The notes under the pieces are model-generated. The model did no database searches. It was not told the origin of the DNA and saw only the letters and a list, made by a program, of their open reading frames with translations. Below, piece after piece: positions 56,465-64,000 of a stretch of 64,000 nucleotides of DNA (position 1 is the stretch's first letter; each line of letters opens with the position of its first letter). Both the position numbers and the translations under genes were made by a program. This stretch comes from Cupriavidus sp. IDO (GTDB lineage: Bacteria; Pseudomonadota; Gammaproteobacteria; Burkholderiales; Burkholderiaceae): NCBI RefSeq assembly GCF_000812465.1, contig NZ_JWMA01000001.1:52390-116389 (forward strand), written 5' to 3'.

Positions 56465-56881
56465 TCAGCCGGGCAGCGCCAGGCCGGCACGCTCCTCGAC
56501 CAGCCCCTTGAGTTTCTGGCTGGCGTGGAATGTCACCACGCGGCGCGCGGTAATGGGGATGATCTCGCCGGTCTTGGGATTGCGCCCCGGGCGTTGCGGC
56601 TTGTCGCGCAACTGGAAGTTGCCGAAGCCGGACAGCTTGACGCTGTCGCCCTGCTCCAGGGCCTCGCGGATGACGTCGAAGAAGGCTTCGACCATGTCCT
56701 TCGATTCACGCTTGTTGAGGCCCACCTGGTCGAACAGCATCTCGGCAAGTTCGGCCTTGGTCAGGGTGGGCACCTCGGTCGCGCGGGCATCCGGCGTAGC
56801 GTCGTCAAGTGAGGAAGATTGCCGGTCGCTCATCTCACCCAGTGCTGCAGCGGTCATGGAATTCGCGTCTCGATCATTCAT
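56465..56881 (-). CDS. ihfA: Integration host factor alpha subunit
   Basis: A 138-aa DNA-bending protein. The HU/IHF core starts at about residue 40 ([32 protein letters not shown]) and contains the DNA-binding arm [27 protein letters not shown]. The first 38 residues are an extension compared with the 99-aa E. coli protein; internal ATGs at codons 9 and 17 are alternative starts, so part of the extension may not be translated. It follows pheT, as in many proteobacteria. Confidence 0.92.
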   Translation of the reverse strand: MNDRDANSMTAAALGEMSDRQSSSLDDATPDARATEVPTLTKAELAEMLFDQVGLNKRESKDMVEAFFDVIREALEQGDSVKLSGFGNFQLRDKPQRPGRNPKTGEIIPITARRVVTFHASQKLKGLVEERAGLALPG

Positions 56882-56962
56882 GTAGATCGCTCGATGTGGT
56901 TCTGTCTGGCGATCCGCCCGGGTACTCTGCCCGGGCGCCCGTTCATCGTATCGGCCGTCGGT

Positions 56963-59410
56963 TCAGCCGCGCAGACGGGCCTGGAAGGCCTCGCCCAGCG
57001 CGTCGACCATGCAGCGCACGGCGCTGTCGACCGTTTCGTCCTGAAGGGTCGACCCAGTATCTTGCAAGGTCACCCGGAACGCAAGGCTTTTCTCGTCAGC
57101 GCCAATGGCCGCGGAAGCCGCCTTCGGACGGAACTCGTCGAACAGCACGAGGCTCTGGCAGTAGCGCCCGAAGCCCTGCTTTTCCAGCGCCGCACGCATG
57201 GCGTCGATCAGGTCCTGCACGCGTACCGACTGCTTCACCACCACAGCCAGGTCACGCACGGCCGCCGGGAATTTCGACACTTCGGTGTATGCCGGCAGGC
57301 CGACGTCGCGCAACGCGTCGAGCTCCAGTTCGAACAGCACCGGCGCGTGTGCGAGCTCATACTCCTGCAGCCAGCGCGGATGCAGTTCACCGACGACGCC
57401 AACCGCCTTGCCGTCTACCAGCACGCGCGCGGCGCGGCCCGGATGCAGCGCGGGATGCGAAACCGGCTCGAAGCGCGCCACGCGCGGATGGAACAGGGCT
57501 TCCACGTCGCCCTTGATGTCGAAGAAATCGACGTTGCGGGTGGCGATGCCCCACTGCTCTTCGAACGCCGGGCCGTAAGCGATACCCGCTGCCATCATCG
57601 GCTGGCGATAGCCCGCCACGGTCAGGCCGCCGTCCTTCACATCGCTGTCACGATGGAACACGCGGCCCACCTCGAACAGGCGCACGCGCGCCGCCTTGCG
57701 GTTCAGGTTGTAGCGCACCTTGTCGACCAGGCCACCGATCAGCGTGGAACGCATCACGGCCAGCTGGCTCGCGATCGGATTCAGCAGGCGGATCGGGTTG
57801 TCGTTCGACGCGAAGTCACGCTCCCACTTCTCTTCCACGAAGGCAAAGTTGATGACTTCCTGGTAATCGCGCGCGGCCAGCGCATGACGGACCGTGTGGG
57901 TGGAGCGGCGCGCTTCGTTGGTTGGCCGCATCTCGCTCTCGGCCACGGGCGGGCGGGCGGGAATGCGCTCGAAGCCGTAGATGCGCGCGACTTCCTCGAT
58001 CAGGTCTTCCTCGATCTCGATGTCGAAGCGGTAGCTCGGCGGCGTAACTTCAAACACTTCACCGTCGGCGCCCTGCTTGCGCGTGAACGGCAGCTGCAGG
58101 CGCTGGAAGACATCGGCAATGGCCGCCGGCGACAGCTCGATACCGAGCACGCGCTCGGCGCGTGCCACGCGCAGGCAGACCGGCTTGCGCACGGGCAGGT
58201 TGACCACGTGGTCATCGACCGGGCCAGCCTGGCCGCCGCAGATCTCGAGGATCAGCGCGGTAATGCGTTCGATGTGCTCGACCGTCGTCGCGTAATCCAC
58301 GCCACGCTCGAAGCGGTGCGCGGCATCGGTCGAGAAGTTGTAGCGGCGCGCACGGCCCTGGATCGCGGACGGCCACCAGAACGCAGCCTCAAGGTAGATA
58401 TCCGTGGTGTCCAGCGTCACGGCGGTGCTGTCGCCGCCCATGATGCCGGCCAGGCTCTCGATTTCCTTGTCGTCGGCGATCACGCCGACCTGCTCGTCCA
58501 CCTCGACGGTGTTGCCGTTGAGCAGCTTGATCTGCTCGCCCTTGCGGCCCCAGCGCACGTCCAGGCCGCCATGGATCTTGTGCAGGTCGAACACGTGCGA
58601 CGGACGGCCGAGTTCGAGCATCACGTAGTTCGAGATGTCGACCAGCGCCGAAATGCTGCGCTGGCCCGAACGCTCCAGGCGCTGGACCATCCATGCCGGC
58701 GTGGCCGCACGTGCATTGACGCCGCGGATGATGCGGCCCGAGAAACGGCCGCACAGATCCGGCGCCGACACCTTGACCGGCAGCTTGTCCTCGATCGTCA
58801 CCGCCACCGGCTTCATTGCCGGCAGCGTGAGCGCGGCGCCGGTCAGCGCGGCGACTTCACGCGCGACGCCGTGGATCGACAGGCAGTCCGCCTTGTTCGG
58901 TGTCAGCTTGATGACAAAGACCTGGTCATCCAGATCGAGGTACTGGCGGATGTTCTGGCCGACCGGCGCGTCTTCCGGCAGCACCAGCAGGCCGCCGTGT
59001 TCCTCCGACAGCTTCAGTTCGCGTGCCGAGCACAGCATGCCGTAGCTGTCCACGCCGCGCAGCTTGCCGACCTTGATCTCGAACGGCTTGCCGCCATCCT
59101 CGGCCGGCGGCAGCACGGCGCCGACCAGCGCGCACGGCACCTTGATGCCGGGCTTGACGTTAGGCGCGCCGCAGACGATCTGCAGGGTCTCGCCGGTGCC
59201 GGCATCGACCTGGCACACATTGAGGCGGTCGGCGTTGGGATGGCGTTCGGTCGACAGCACGTGCGCGACCACCACCTTGTCGAACGGCGGCGCAACCGGG
59301 CCCACCTCTTCCACTTCCAGCCCGGCCATGGTCAGGCTGTGCGACAGCGCGTCGGTGGAGATCTTTTCAGGGTTGGCGAAGGTGCGAAGCCAGGATTCCG
59401 AGAATTGCAT
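56963..59410 (-). CDS. pheT: Phenylalanine-tRNA ligase beta subunit
   Basis: An 815-aa subunit of the tetrameric PheRS. The N-terminal tRNA-binding domain ([36 protein letters not shown]) and B3/B4 editing domain ([47 protein letters not shown]) precede the catalytic-like core and the C-terminal FDX-type anticodon-binding domain ([24 protein letters not shown]). Length is normal. It follows pheS after 72 bases. Confidence 0.97.
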   Translation of the reverse strand: MQFSESWLRTFANPEKISTDALSHSLTMAGLEVEEVGPVAPPFDKVVVAHVLSTERHPNADRLNVCQVDAGTGETLQIVCGAPNVKPGIKVPCALVGAVLPPAEDGGKPFEIKVGKLRGVDSYGMLCSARELKLSEEHGGLLVLPEDAPVGQNIRQYLDLDDQVFVIKLTPNKADCLSIHGVAREVAALTGAALTLPAMKPVAVTIEDKLPVKVSAPDLCGRFSGRIIRGVNARAATPAWMVQRLERSGQRSISALVDISNYVMLELGRPSHVFDLHKIHGGLDVRWGRKGEQIKLLNGNTVEVDEQVGVIADDKEIESLAGIMGGDSTAVTLDTTDIYLEAAFWWPSAIQGRARRYNFSTDAAHRFERGVDYATTVEHIERITALILEICGGQAGPVDDHVVNLPVRKPVCLRVARAERVLGIELSPAAIADVFQRLQLPFTRKQGADGEVFEVTPPSYRFDIEIEEDLIEEVARIYGFERIPARPPVAESEMRPTNEARRSTHTVRHALAARDYQEVINFAFVEEKWERDFASNDNPIRLLNPIASQLAVMRSTLIGGLVDKVRYNLNRKAARVRLFEVGRVFHRDSDVKDGGLTVAGYRQPMMAAGIAYGPAFEEQWGIATRNVDFFDIKGDVEALFHPRVARFEPVSHPALHPGRAARVLVDGKAVGVVGELHPRWLQEYELAHAPVLFELELDALRDVGLPAYTEVSKFPAAVRDLAVVVKQSVRVQDLIDAMRAALEKQGFGRYCQSLVLFDEFRPKAASAAIGADEKSLAFRVTLQDTGSTLQDETVDSAVRCMVDALGEAFQARLRG

Positions 59411-59482
59411 GGCGCTTCTGATCCGGTAAGTATTCTGTGTAGTCGGTGACGAATGGGACGATGGCCGGGAAACGGCGGCGCG

Positions 59483-60514
59483 TCAGGCGAACTGGCGCAG
59501 GAAGCGCACGTCGCCCTCGAAGAACAGGCGCAGGTCGTTGATGCCATAGCGCAGCATCGTCAGGCGCTCCAGGCCGGAGCCGAACGCGAAGCCGATGTAG
59601 CGCTCGGGATCCAGGCCCATGTTGCGCAGCACGTTCGGATGCACCTGGCCCGAACCGGAGATCTCCAGCCATTTCCCGCTGCCAAAGGCCATGTCGATCT
59701 CGGCCGACGGCTCGGTGAACGGGAAGTACGACGGGCGGAATCGCACCTGGATGTCGTCGCGCTCGAAGAACTTGCGCAGGAAGTCGGTGTACACGCCCTT
59801 CAGGTCGGCAAAGCTCACGTCTTCCCCGATCCACAGGCCTTCGACCTGGTTGAACATCGGCGAGTGGGTGGCATCGCTGTCCACGCGGTAGGTGCGGCCC
59901 GGGCAGATCACCTTGATCGGCGGCATCGCCTTGCCGGCATACTTTTCTACGTGCATCTTCGCGTAGCGGACCTGCATCGGGCTGGTGTGCGTGCGCAGCA
60001 GCAGGAGCTTGTCGTCGCTGTCGCGGCCGTCCACATAGAAGGTGTCCTGCATCGAACGCGCCGGATGGTTGTCCGGGTTGTTCAGCGCGGTGAAGTTCAT
60101 CCAGTCGGTTTCGATCTCGGGGCCATCGGCCACATCGAATCCGATCGAACCAAAGATCTGCTCGACACGCTCCCACGTGCGCATCACCGGATGCAGGCTG
60201 CCGCGGCTGGCCGCGCGGCCGGGCAACGTGACGTCGATGGCTTCGGCAGCCAGGCGCGCGTTCATCAGCGCGTCGGACAGTGCCTGGCGGCGTGCCTGCA
60301 GCGCGGCTTCCACCTGCTGCTTGACCTGGTTGATGCGGGCGCCTTCGGCCTTGCGCGTTTCCGGGTCGAGCTTGCCCAGACCCTTGAGCAGTTCGGTCAG
60401 CGCACCGGTCTTGCCCAGGAAGCGGGCTTTTTCGTTTTCCAGCGTGGCGTTGTCGTTGGCGGCAGCGAAAGCGGCCTGGGCGTCGGCGACAATTTGATCC
60501 AGATCCTGAGACAT
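59483..60514 (-). CDS. pheS: Phenylalanine-tRNA ligase alpha subunit
   Basis: A 343-aa catalytic subunit. A coiled-coil N-terminus (residues 1-85) is followed by class II motifs: [74 protein letters not shown] and [19 protein letters not shown]. It lies 236 bases downstream of rplT, with a hairpin terminator or attenuator between. Confidence 0.97.
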   Translation of the reverse strand: MSQDLDQIVADAQAAFAAANDNATLENEKARFLGKTGALTELLKGLGKLDPETRKAEGARINQVKQQVEAALQARRQALSDALMNARLAAEAIDVTLPGRAASRGSLHPVMRTWERVEQIFGSIGFDVADGPEIETDWMNFTALNNPDNHPARSMQDTFYVDGRDSDDKLLLLRTHTSPMQVRYAKMHVEKYAGKAMPPIKVICPGRTYRVDSDATHSPMFNQVEGLWIGEDVSFADLKGVYTDFLRKFFERDDIQVRFRPSYFPFTEPSAEIDMAFGSGKWLEISGSGQVHPNVLRNMGLDPERYIGFAFGSGLERLTMLRYGINDLRLFFEGDVRFLRQFA

Positions 60515-60645
60515 GGCGGCGGTCGTGGAATGTTCTGGCGTCGACTGGCAAAAGCCCGCCGACAGGGGTTGGCACTACGTGCGGTATGCGTTTTCGGATG
60601 CCGTCTCGGCGGCTGGCGCAAAACGGTATCCGGAACCGCAAATAA

Positions 60646-60673
60646 AAACGGGGCTCGGTGAGGAGCCCCGTTT
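60646..60673 (-). terminator. Terminator/attenuator between rplT and pheS
   Basis: On the minus strand AAACGGGGCTC and GAGCCCCGTTT form an 11-bp stem with a 6-base loop, followed by TTTTTA. It sits 130 bases before pheS and 78 bases after rplT, so it can end the ribosomal protein transcript and may limit read-through into pheST. Confidence 0.85.
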
Positions 60674-60750
60674 CAGCAGACCTTGCGGTCAGCGGTCGAC
60701 CTTGCGGTCGGTGCTTGCCCGGCAGCGCTTACGCGCTACCGCAGCCGGCA

Positions 60751-61107
60751 TCAGGCAACGGTGGCTTTCACCTGGTTGACGATGGCGGCAAAGGCAGGCT
60801 TGTCGTGAATAGCCATGTCCGACAGCACCTTGCGGTCCAGTTCAATCGAGGCCTTCTTCAGACCGTTCATGAACACGCTGTAGGTCATGCCATGCTCACG
60901 CGTCGCGGCATTGATACGCGCAATCCACAGAGCGCGGAACACGCGCTTCTTGTTGCGGCGATCGCGGTATGCGTACTGGCCAGCACGCATGACCGCCTGC
61001 TTGGCGATACGGTAGACGTTATTGCGACGGCCGCGGTAACCCTTGGCAGCGTCGATGACTTTCTTGTGACGGGCCCGTGCAGTGACCCCACGTTTTACTC
61101 GAGGCAT
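60751..61107 (-). CDS. rplT: 50S ribosomal protein L20
   Basis: A 118-aa basic protein ([55 protein letters not shown]), an early 23S rRNA-binding protein. In other bacteria L20 represses its own operon by binding the leader RNA. It follows rpmI after 27 bases with a Shine-Dalgarno sequence. Confidence 0.98.
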
Positions 61108-61134
61108 GTAATTCTCCTTTCGTTTTCGTAAGGG

Positions 61135-61332
61135 TTATGCGTAAGGCATCATTGCGCGAACGGACTTCAGGTTCGTCTCATGGACGTCCTGAGTACCACG
61201 CAGGTGACGCTTGTTCTTGGTGGTCTTCTTGGTCAGGATGTGACGCTTGAAGGCCTGGCCACGCTTGAACGAACCGTTCGGACGGGCAGTAAAGCGCTTG
61301 GAAGCGCTTTTCTTCGTCTTCATCTTCGGCAT
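61135..61332 (-). CDS. rpmI: 50S ribosomal protein L35
   Basis: A 65-aa basic protein ([46 protein letters not shown]). I start it at 61332, where relatives begin; the ORF extends nine codons further without support. It lies 166 bases after infC and 27 bases before rplT. Confidence 0.97.
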   Translation of the reverse strand: MPKMKTKKSASKRFTARPNGSFKRGQAFKRHILTKKTTKNKRHLRGTQDVHETNLKSVRAMMPYA

Positions 61333-61457
61333 GAAAAACTCCAGCTCTATGACATGCATGCAGGTGGACGGCTGGCGCCGACGCTTGCAAGACCCGCATC
61401 CACTTGTTGTTGCGCAGTGTCCTTGACGGTCACCGCGCTACTTCCGCACGACGCAAC

Positions 61458-61480
61458 GCCGGAATGCTTCGCATCCCGGC
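61458..61480 (-). other. Hairpin in the infC-rpmI gap
   Basis: GCCGGGATGC-GAA-GCATTCCGGC on the minus strand (one G-T pair), 19 bases after the infC stop and in the leader of rpmI. It has no T-run. It could be part of an L20-binding regulatory structure, as occurs in other bacteria; this is inference. Confidence 0.4.
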
Positions 61481-61498
61481 CGCTGCACCACGCAAAAA

Positions 61499-62020
61499 TT
61501 ACTTCTTCTTCTTGGGAGCAAGCACCATCACCATCTGGCGCCCTTCCATCTTCGGCATCTGCTCGACCTGGCCGATTTCCTCCAGGTCCGCCTTCAGGCG
61601 TTCGAGCATGCGCGCGCCGATTTCCTGGTGCGCCATCTCGCGACCGCGGAAACGCAGCGTGATCTTGGTCTTGTCGCCGTCTTCCAGGAAGCGCTTCAGG
61701 TTGCGCAGCTTGACGTTGTAGTCGCCGTCATCCGTACCCGGCCGGAATTTGACTTCCTTGACCTGGATGATCTTCTGCTTCAGCTTGGCGTCGTGCGCGC
61801 GCTTGGCTTCCTCGTACTTGAACTTCCCGTAATCCATGATCCGGGCGACGGGCGGAACCGCGTTCGGCGCGATTTCCACCAGGTCCAAGTCCTTATCCTC
61901 AGCCAGGCGGAGCGCGTCCATGAACTTGACGATGCCGAGCTGTTCGTTATCAACCCCTACCAGGCGCAGTTCGGGCGCACTGATCTCCCGGTTGATGCGA
62001 TGACCTTTGTCCGTAGCGAT
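61499..62020 (-). CDS. infC: Translation initiation factor IF-3 (ATC start)
   Basis: A 173-aa factor that binds the 30S subunit and checks start codons. The N-domain begins [30 protein letters not shown] and is followed by the linker and C-domain ([36 protein letters not shown]). The ORF with ATG would start at 61921 and lose the whole N-domain. In frame upstream, the first stop (TAA) lies just before CGC AAC ATC GCT, so the start must be the ATC at 62018-62020, nine bases after GAGG. Rare AUU/AUC starts of infC are known to let IF-3 repress itself. Confidence 0.93.
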   Translation of the reverse strand: MATDKGHRINREISAPELRLVGVDNEQLGIVKFMDALRLAEDKDLDLVEIAPNAVPPVARIMDYGKFKYEEAKRAHDAKLKQKIIQVKEVKFRPGTDDGDYNVKLRNLKRFLEDGDKTKITLRFRGREMAHQEIGARMLERLKADLEEIGQVEQMPKMEGRQMVMVLAPKKKK

Positions 62021-62068
62021 GTTGCGTTACCTCAAGAAGACAAAAAAACAAGCCGTGCTTTCCACCCA

Positions 62069-63976
62069 TCAGGCTTTGCTGGCAACGTCGTGTTGCAGAC
62101 GTTCCACAAACGCGGAGACAGGCATCACACCCAGATCCACGTTGCCACGGGCACGCACGGCCACTTGATTGGCATCCCGCTCCTTGTCGCCCACTACCAG
62201 CAGGTAGGGGATCTTTTGAAGCGAATGCTCGCGGATTTTATACGTAATTTTCTCGTTACGCAAATCGGCCTTGGCCCTAAATCCTTGTTTTTGCAGCAAT
62301 TGCACGACGTTTTCGGCATATTCAGCCTGAGAATCGGCAATATTCATCACAACTACCTGATCCGGCGCCAGCCAGGCGGGTAGCGCACCCGCGTGGTTCT
62401 CCAGCAGGATGCCCAGGAAGCGCTCGAAAGAACCCAGGATGGCGCGGTGGAGCATGACCGGGCGCTTGCGCGAATTGTCTTCCGAGACGTACTCGGCATC
62501 CAGGCGCTCGGGCAGCACCAGATCGAGCTGGAGCGTGCCGCACTGCCAGGAGCGGCCGATGGCGTCCTTGATGTGGTACTCGACCTTCGGGCCGTAGAAA
62601 GCACCCTCGCCCGGCAGCTCTTCCCACTCCACGCCGCACGCTCGCAGCGCCAGGCGCAGGCCTTCCTCGGCGTGGTCCCAGACCTCATCCGAACCGGCGC
62701 GCTGGTCGGGGCGTAGCGACAGCTTCACCGCGACGTCCTTGAAACCGAAGTCGTCATAGACCGAGAACGCGAGCTCGTTGAACGCCTTCGCTTCGGCAAC
62801 GATCTGCTCTTCCGTGCAGAAGATATGCGCATCATCCTGCACAAATCCGCGCACGCGCATCAGGCCGTGCAGCGCGCCCGAGGGCTCGTTGCGATGGCAG
62901 GCGCCGAATTCGGCGAGACGCAGCGGCAGGTCGCGGTAGGAACGCAGGCCGTGATTGAAAATCTGCACGTGCCCCGGGCAATTCATCGGCTTGATCGCGT
63001 AGTCGTGCTTTTCCGACTCCGTGACGAACATGTTCTCTTTATAGTTCTGCCAGTGGCCGGACTTTTCCCAGAGCGAACGCTCCATCACCTGCGGCGTACG
63101 GACTTCATCGTAGCCCGCGTTCGCCAGGCGGCCGCGCATGTATTGCTCCACGGCCTGCCAGACCTGCCAGCCCTTCGGGTGCCAGAACACCATGCCAGGT
63201 GCCTCTTCCTGCAGGTGGAACAGGTCGAGCGTCTTGCCGAGCTTGCGGTGATCGCGCTTCTCGGCCTCTTCCAGCATGTGCAGGTAGGCTTCCTGGTCCT
63301 CCTTCCTGGCCCAGGCCGTACCGTAGATGCGCTGGAGCATCTCGTTGTTGGCGTCGCCACGCCAGTAGGCGCCGGCCACCTTCATCAGCCTGAAGACCTT
63401 CAGCTTGCCAGTGGACGGCACGTGCGGGCCGCGGCACAGGTCGACGAACTTGCCTTCGCGGTACAGCCCGATCTCCTGGTCCGCGGGAATCGAGGCGATG
63501 ATCTCCGCCTTGTACTTTTCGCCCATCGACTCGAACAGCGCCACCGCCTCGTCGCGGTTCCAGACTTCGCGCGTGACTTTCTCGTCCTTGCGGGCAAGCT
63601 CCGTCATCTTCTTTTCGATGGCGGCCAGGTCTTCCGGCGTGAAGGGACGCTTGTAGGCAAAGTCGTAGTAGAAGCCGTTTTCGATGACCGGCCCGATCGT
63701 CACCTGCGCCTCGGGATAGAGCTCCTTCACCGCATAGGCCAGCAAGTGGGCCGTGGAGTGGCGGATGACGTCGACGCCGTCGGCATCCTTGTCCGTGATG
63801 ATCGACAGTGCCACGTCGCGATCGATGGTGTAGCTCGTGTCGACCATCTGGCCGTCGACCTTGCCCGCGAGCGCGGCCTTGGCCAGGCCCGAGCCGATGC
63901 TCTGCGCGACTTCGGCAACCGTTACGGGGGCAGGAAATTCACGGCGGGAACCATCCGGCAGCGTGATTGCGATCAT
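62069..63976 (-). CDS. thrS: Threonine-tRNA ligase
   Basis: A 635-aa class II synthetase. It has an N-terminal TGS domain ([28 protein letters not shown]), an editing domain with [16 protein letters not shown] and the motif SGTRALYGL-type 2 region [33 protein letters not shown], and the C-terminal anticodon-binding domain ([25 protein letters not shown]). The start at 63976 follows GGAGAGAG. Its stop is 48 bases before infC, so the two are probably co-transcribed. Confidence 0.97.
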   Translation of the reverse strand: MIAITLPDGSRREFPAPVTVAEVAQSIGSGLAKAALAGKVDGQMVDTSYTIDRDVALSIITDKDADGVDVIRHSTAHLLAYAVKELYPEAQVTIGPVIENGFYYDFAYKRPFTPEDLAAIEKKMTELARKDEKVTREVWNRDEAVALFESMGEKYKAEIIASIPADQEIGLYREGKFVDLCRGPHVPSTGKLKVFRLMKVAGAYWRGDANNEMLQRIYGTAWARKEDQEAYLHMLEEAEKRDHRKLGKTLDLFHLQEEAPGMVFWHPKGWQVWQAVEQYMRGRLANAGYDEVRTPQVMERSLWEKSGHWQNYKENMFVTESEKHDYAIKPMNCPGHVQIFNHGLRSYRDLPLRLAEFGACHRNEPSGALHGLMRVRGFVQDDAHIFCTEEQIVAEAKAFNELAFSVYDDFGFKDVAVKLSLRPDQRAGSDEVWDHAEEGLRLALRACGVEWEELPGEGAFYGPKVEYHIKDAIGRSWQCGTLQLDLVLPERLDAEYVSEDNSRKRPVMLHRAILGSFERFLGILLENHAGALPAWLAPDQVVVMNIADSQAEYAENVVQLLQKQGFRAKADLRNEKITYKIREHSLQKIPYLLVVGDKERDANQVAVRARGNVDLGVMPVSAFVERLQHDVASKA

Positions 63977-64000
63977 CTTGCTCTCTCCAGGTGTCCGCCC

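Overview
The window is a chromosomal stretch of a high-GC betaproteobacterium. It is almost certainly Cupriavidus (C. necator / Ralstonia eutropha group). The evidence is a 192-aa phasin matching R. eutropha PhaP1 as I remember it, a pyruvate dehydrogenase cluster whose E3 carries its own lipoyl domain, a betaproteobacterial proteasome homologue, several Bug-type solute-binding proteins, and the order thrS-infC-rpmI-rplT-pheS-pheT-ihfA-merR. Gene density is high and most genes are housekeeping or catabolic. I see no insertion sequence, phage, CRISPR array or plasmid module.

Layout. 1-5.0 kb: 3' end of an ABC ATPase gene, an orphan Bug-type binding protein, and an ornithine-cyclodeaminase-like gene coupled to a PhnD-like binding protein and divergent from a LysR regulator. 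5.0-10.8 kb: (hydroxy)acid oxidation, with lutA-lutB plus a small unknown ORF where lutC is often found, an IclR regulator, a FadR-type GntR regulator and a FAD-linked 2-hydroxyacid dehydrogenase. 10.8-16.5 kb: a periplasmic PBP7-like endopeptidase, a four-gene operon (deacetylase, EamA transporter, thioesterase, nitroreductase) and phaP1 with palindromes at its promoter. 17.2-21 kb: dctA, a solitary amino-acid-type binding protein and a convergent aspA, a plausible set for dicarboxylate/aspartate uptake and deamination to fumarate.

21.1-31.9 kb: aceE-aceF-(proteasome homologue)-lpdA on the minus strand, with a divergent membrane PAS-sensor histidine kinase and a FixJ-type response regulator. 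32-39.7 kb: an orphan CbiM-like membrane protein, folD, prlC-xth, an HpaR-like MarR regulator, a SulP transporter and a DUF1488-like protein. 39.9-42.8 kb: two identical tRNA-Lys(CTT) genes in direct orientation enclose an 8-oxoguanine-deaminase-like amidohydrolase and a LysR regulator. 43-52.3 kb: a second Bug protein (TTG start), a secreted repeat protein, a succinyl/acetyl-CoA transferase and a 1615-aa NAD-glutamate dehydrogenase.

52.3-55.6 kb is a run of small, poorly known genes: two zinc-ribbon-like proteins, an EF-hand protein, an unknown 86-aa protein and a cupin behind a near-perfect LexA box, and a cysteine-rich secreted protein. 55.7-64 kb is the translation/IHF block: tRNA-Pro(GGG), a MerR-type regulator, ihfA, pheT, pheS, rplT, rpmI, infC (apparent ATC start) and thrS.

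The items most worth following up are the SOS-box locus at 54.1-55.0 kb, the proteasome homologue inside the pyruvate dehydrogenase cluster, the tRNA-Lys duplication around a deaminase module, a dispersed intergenic repeat at 0.7 and 16.9 kb, and the small ORF beside lutB. All assignments come from reading the sequence and from knowledge of the families; no database search was run.
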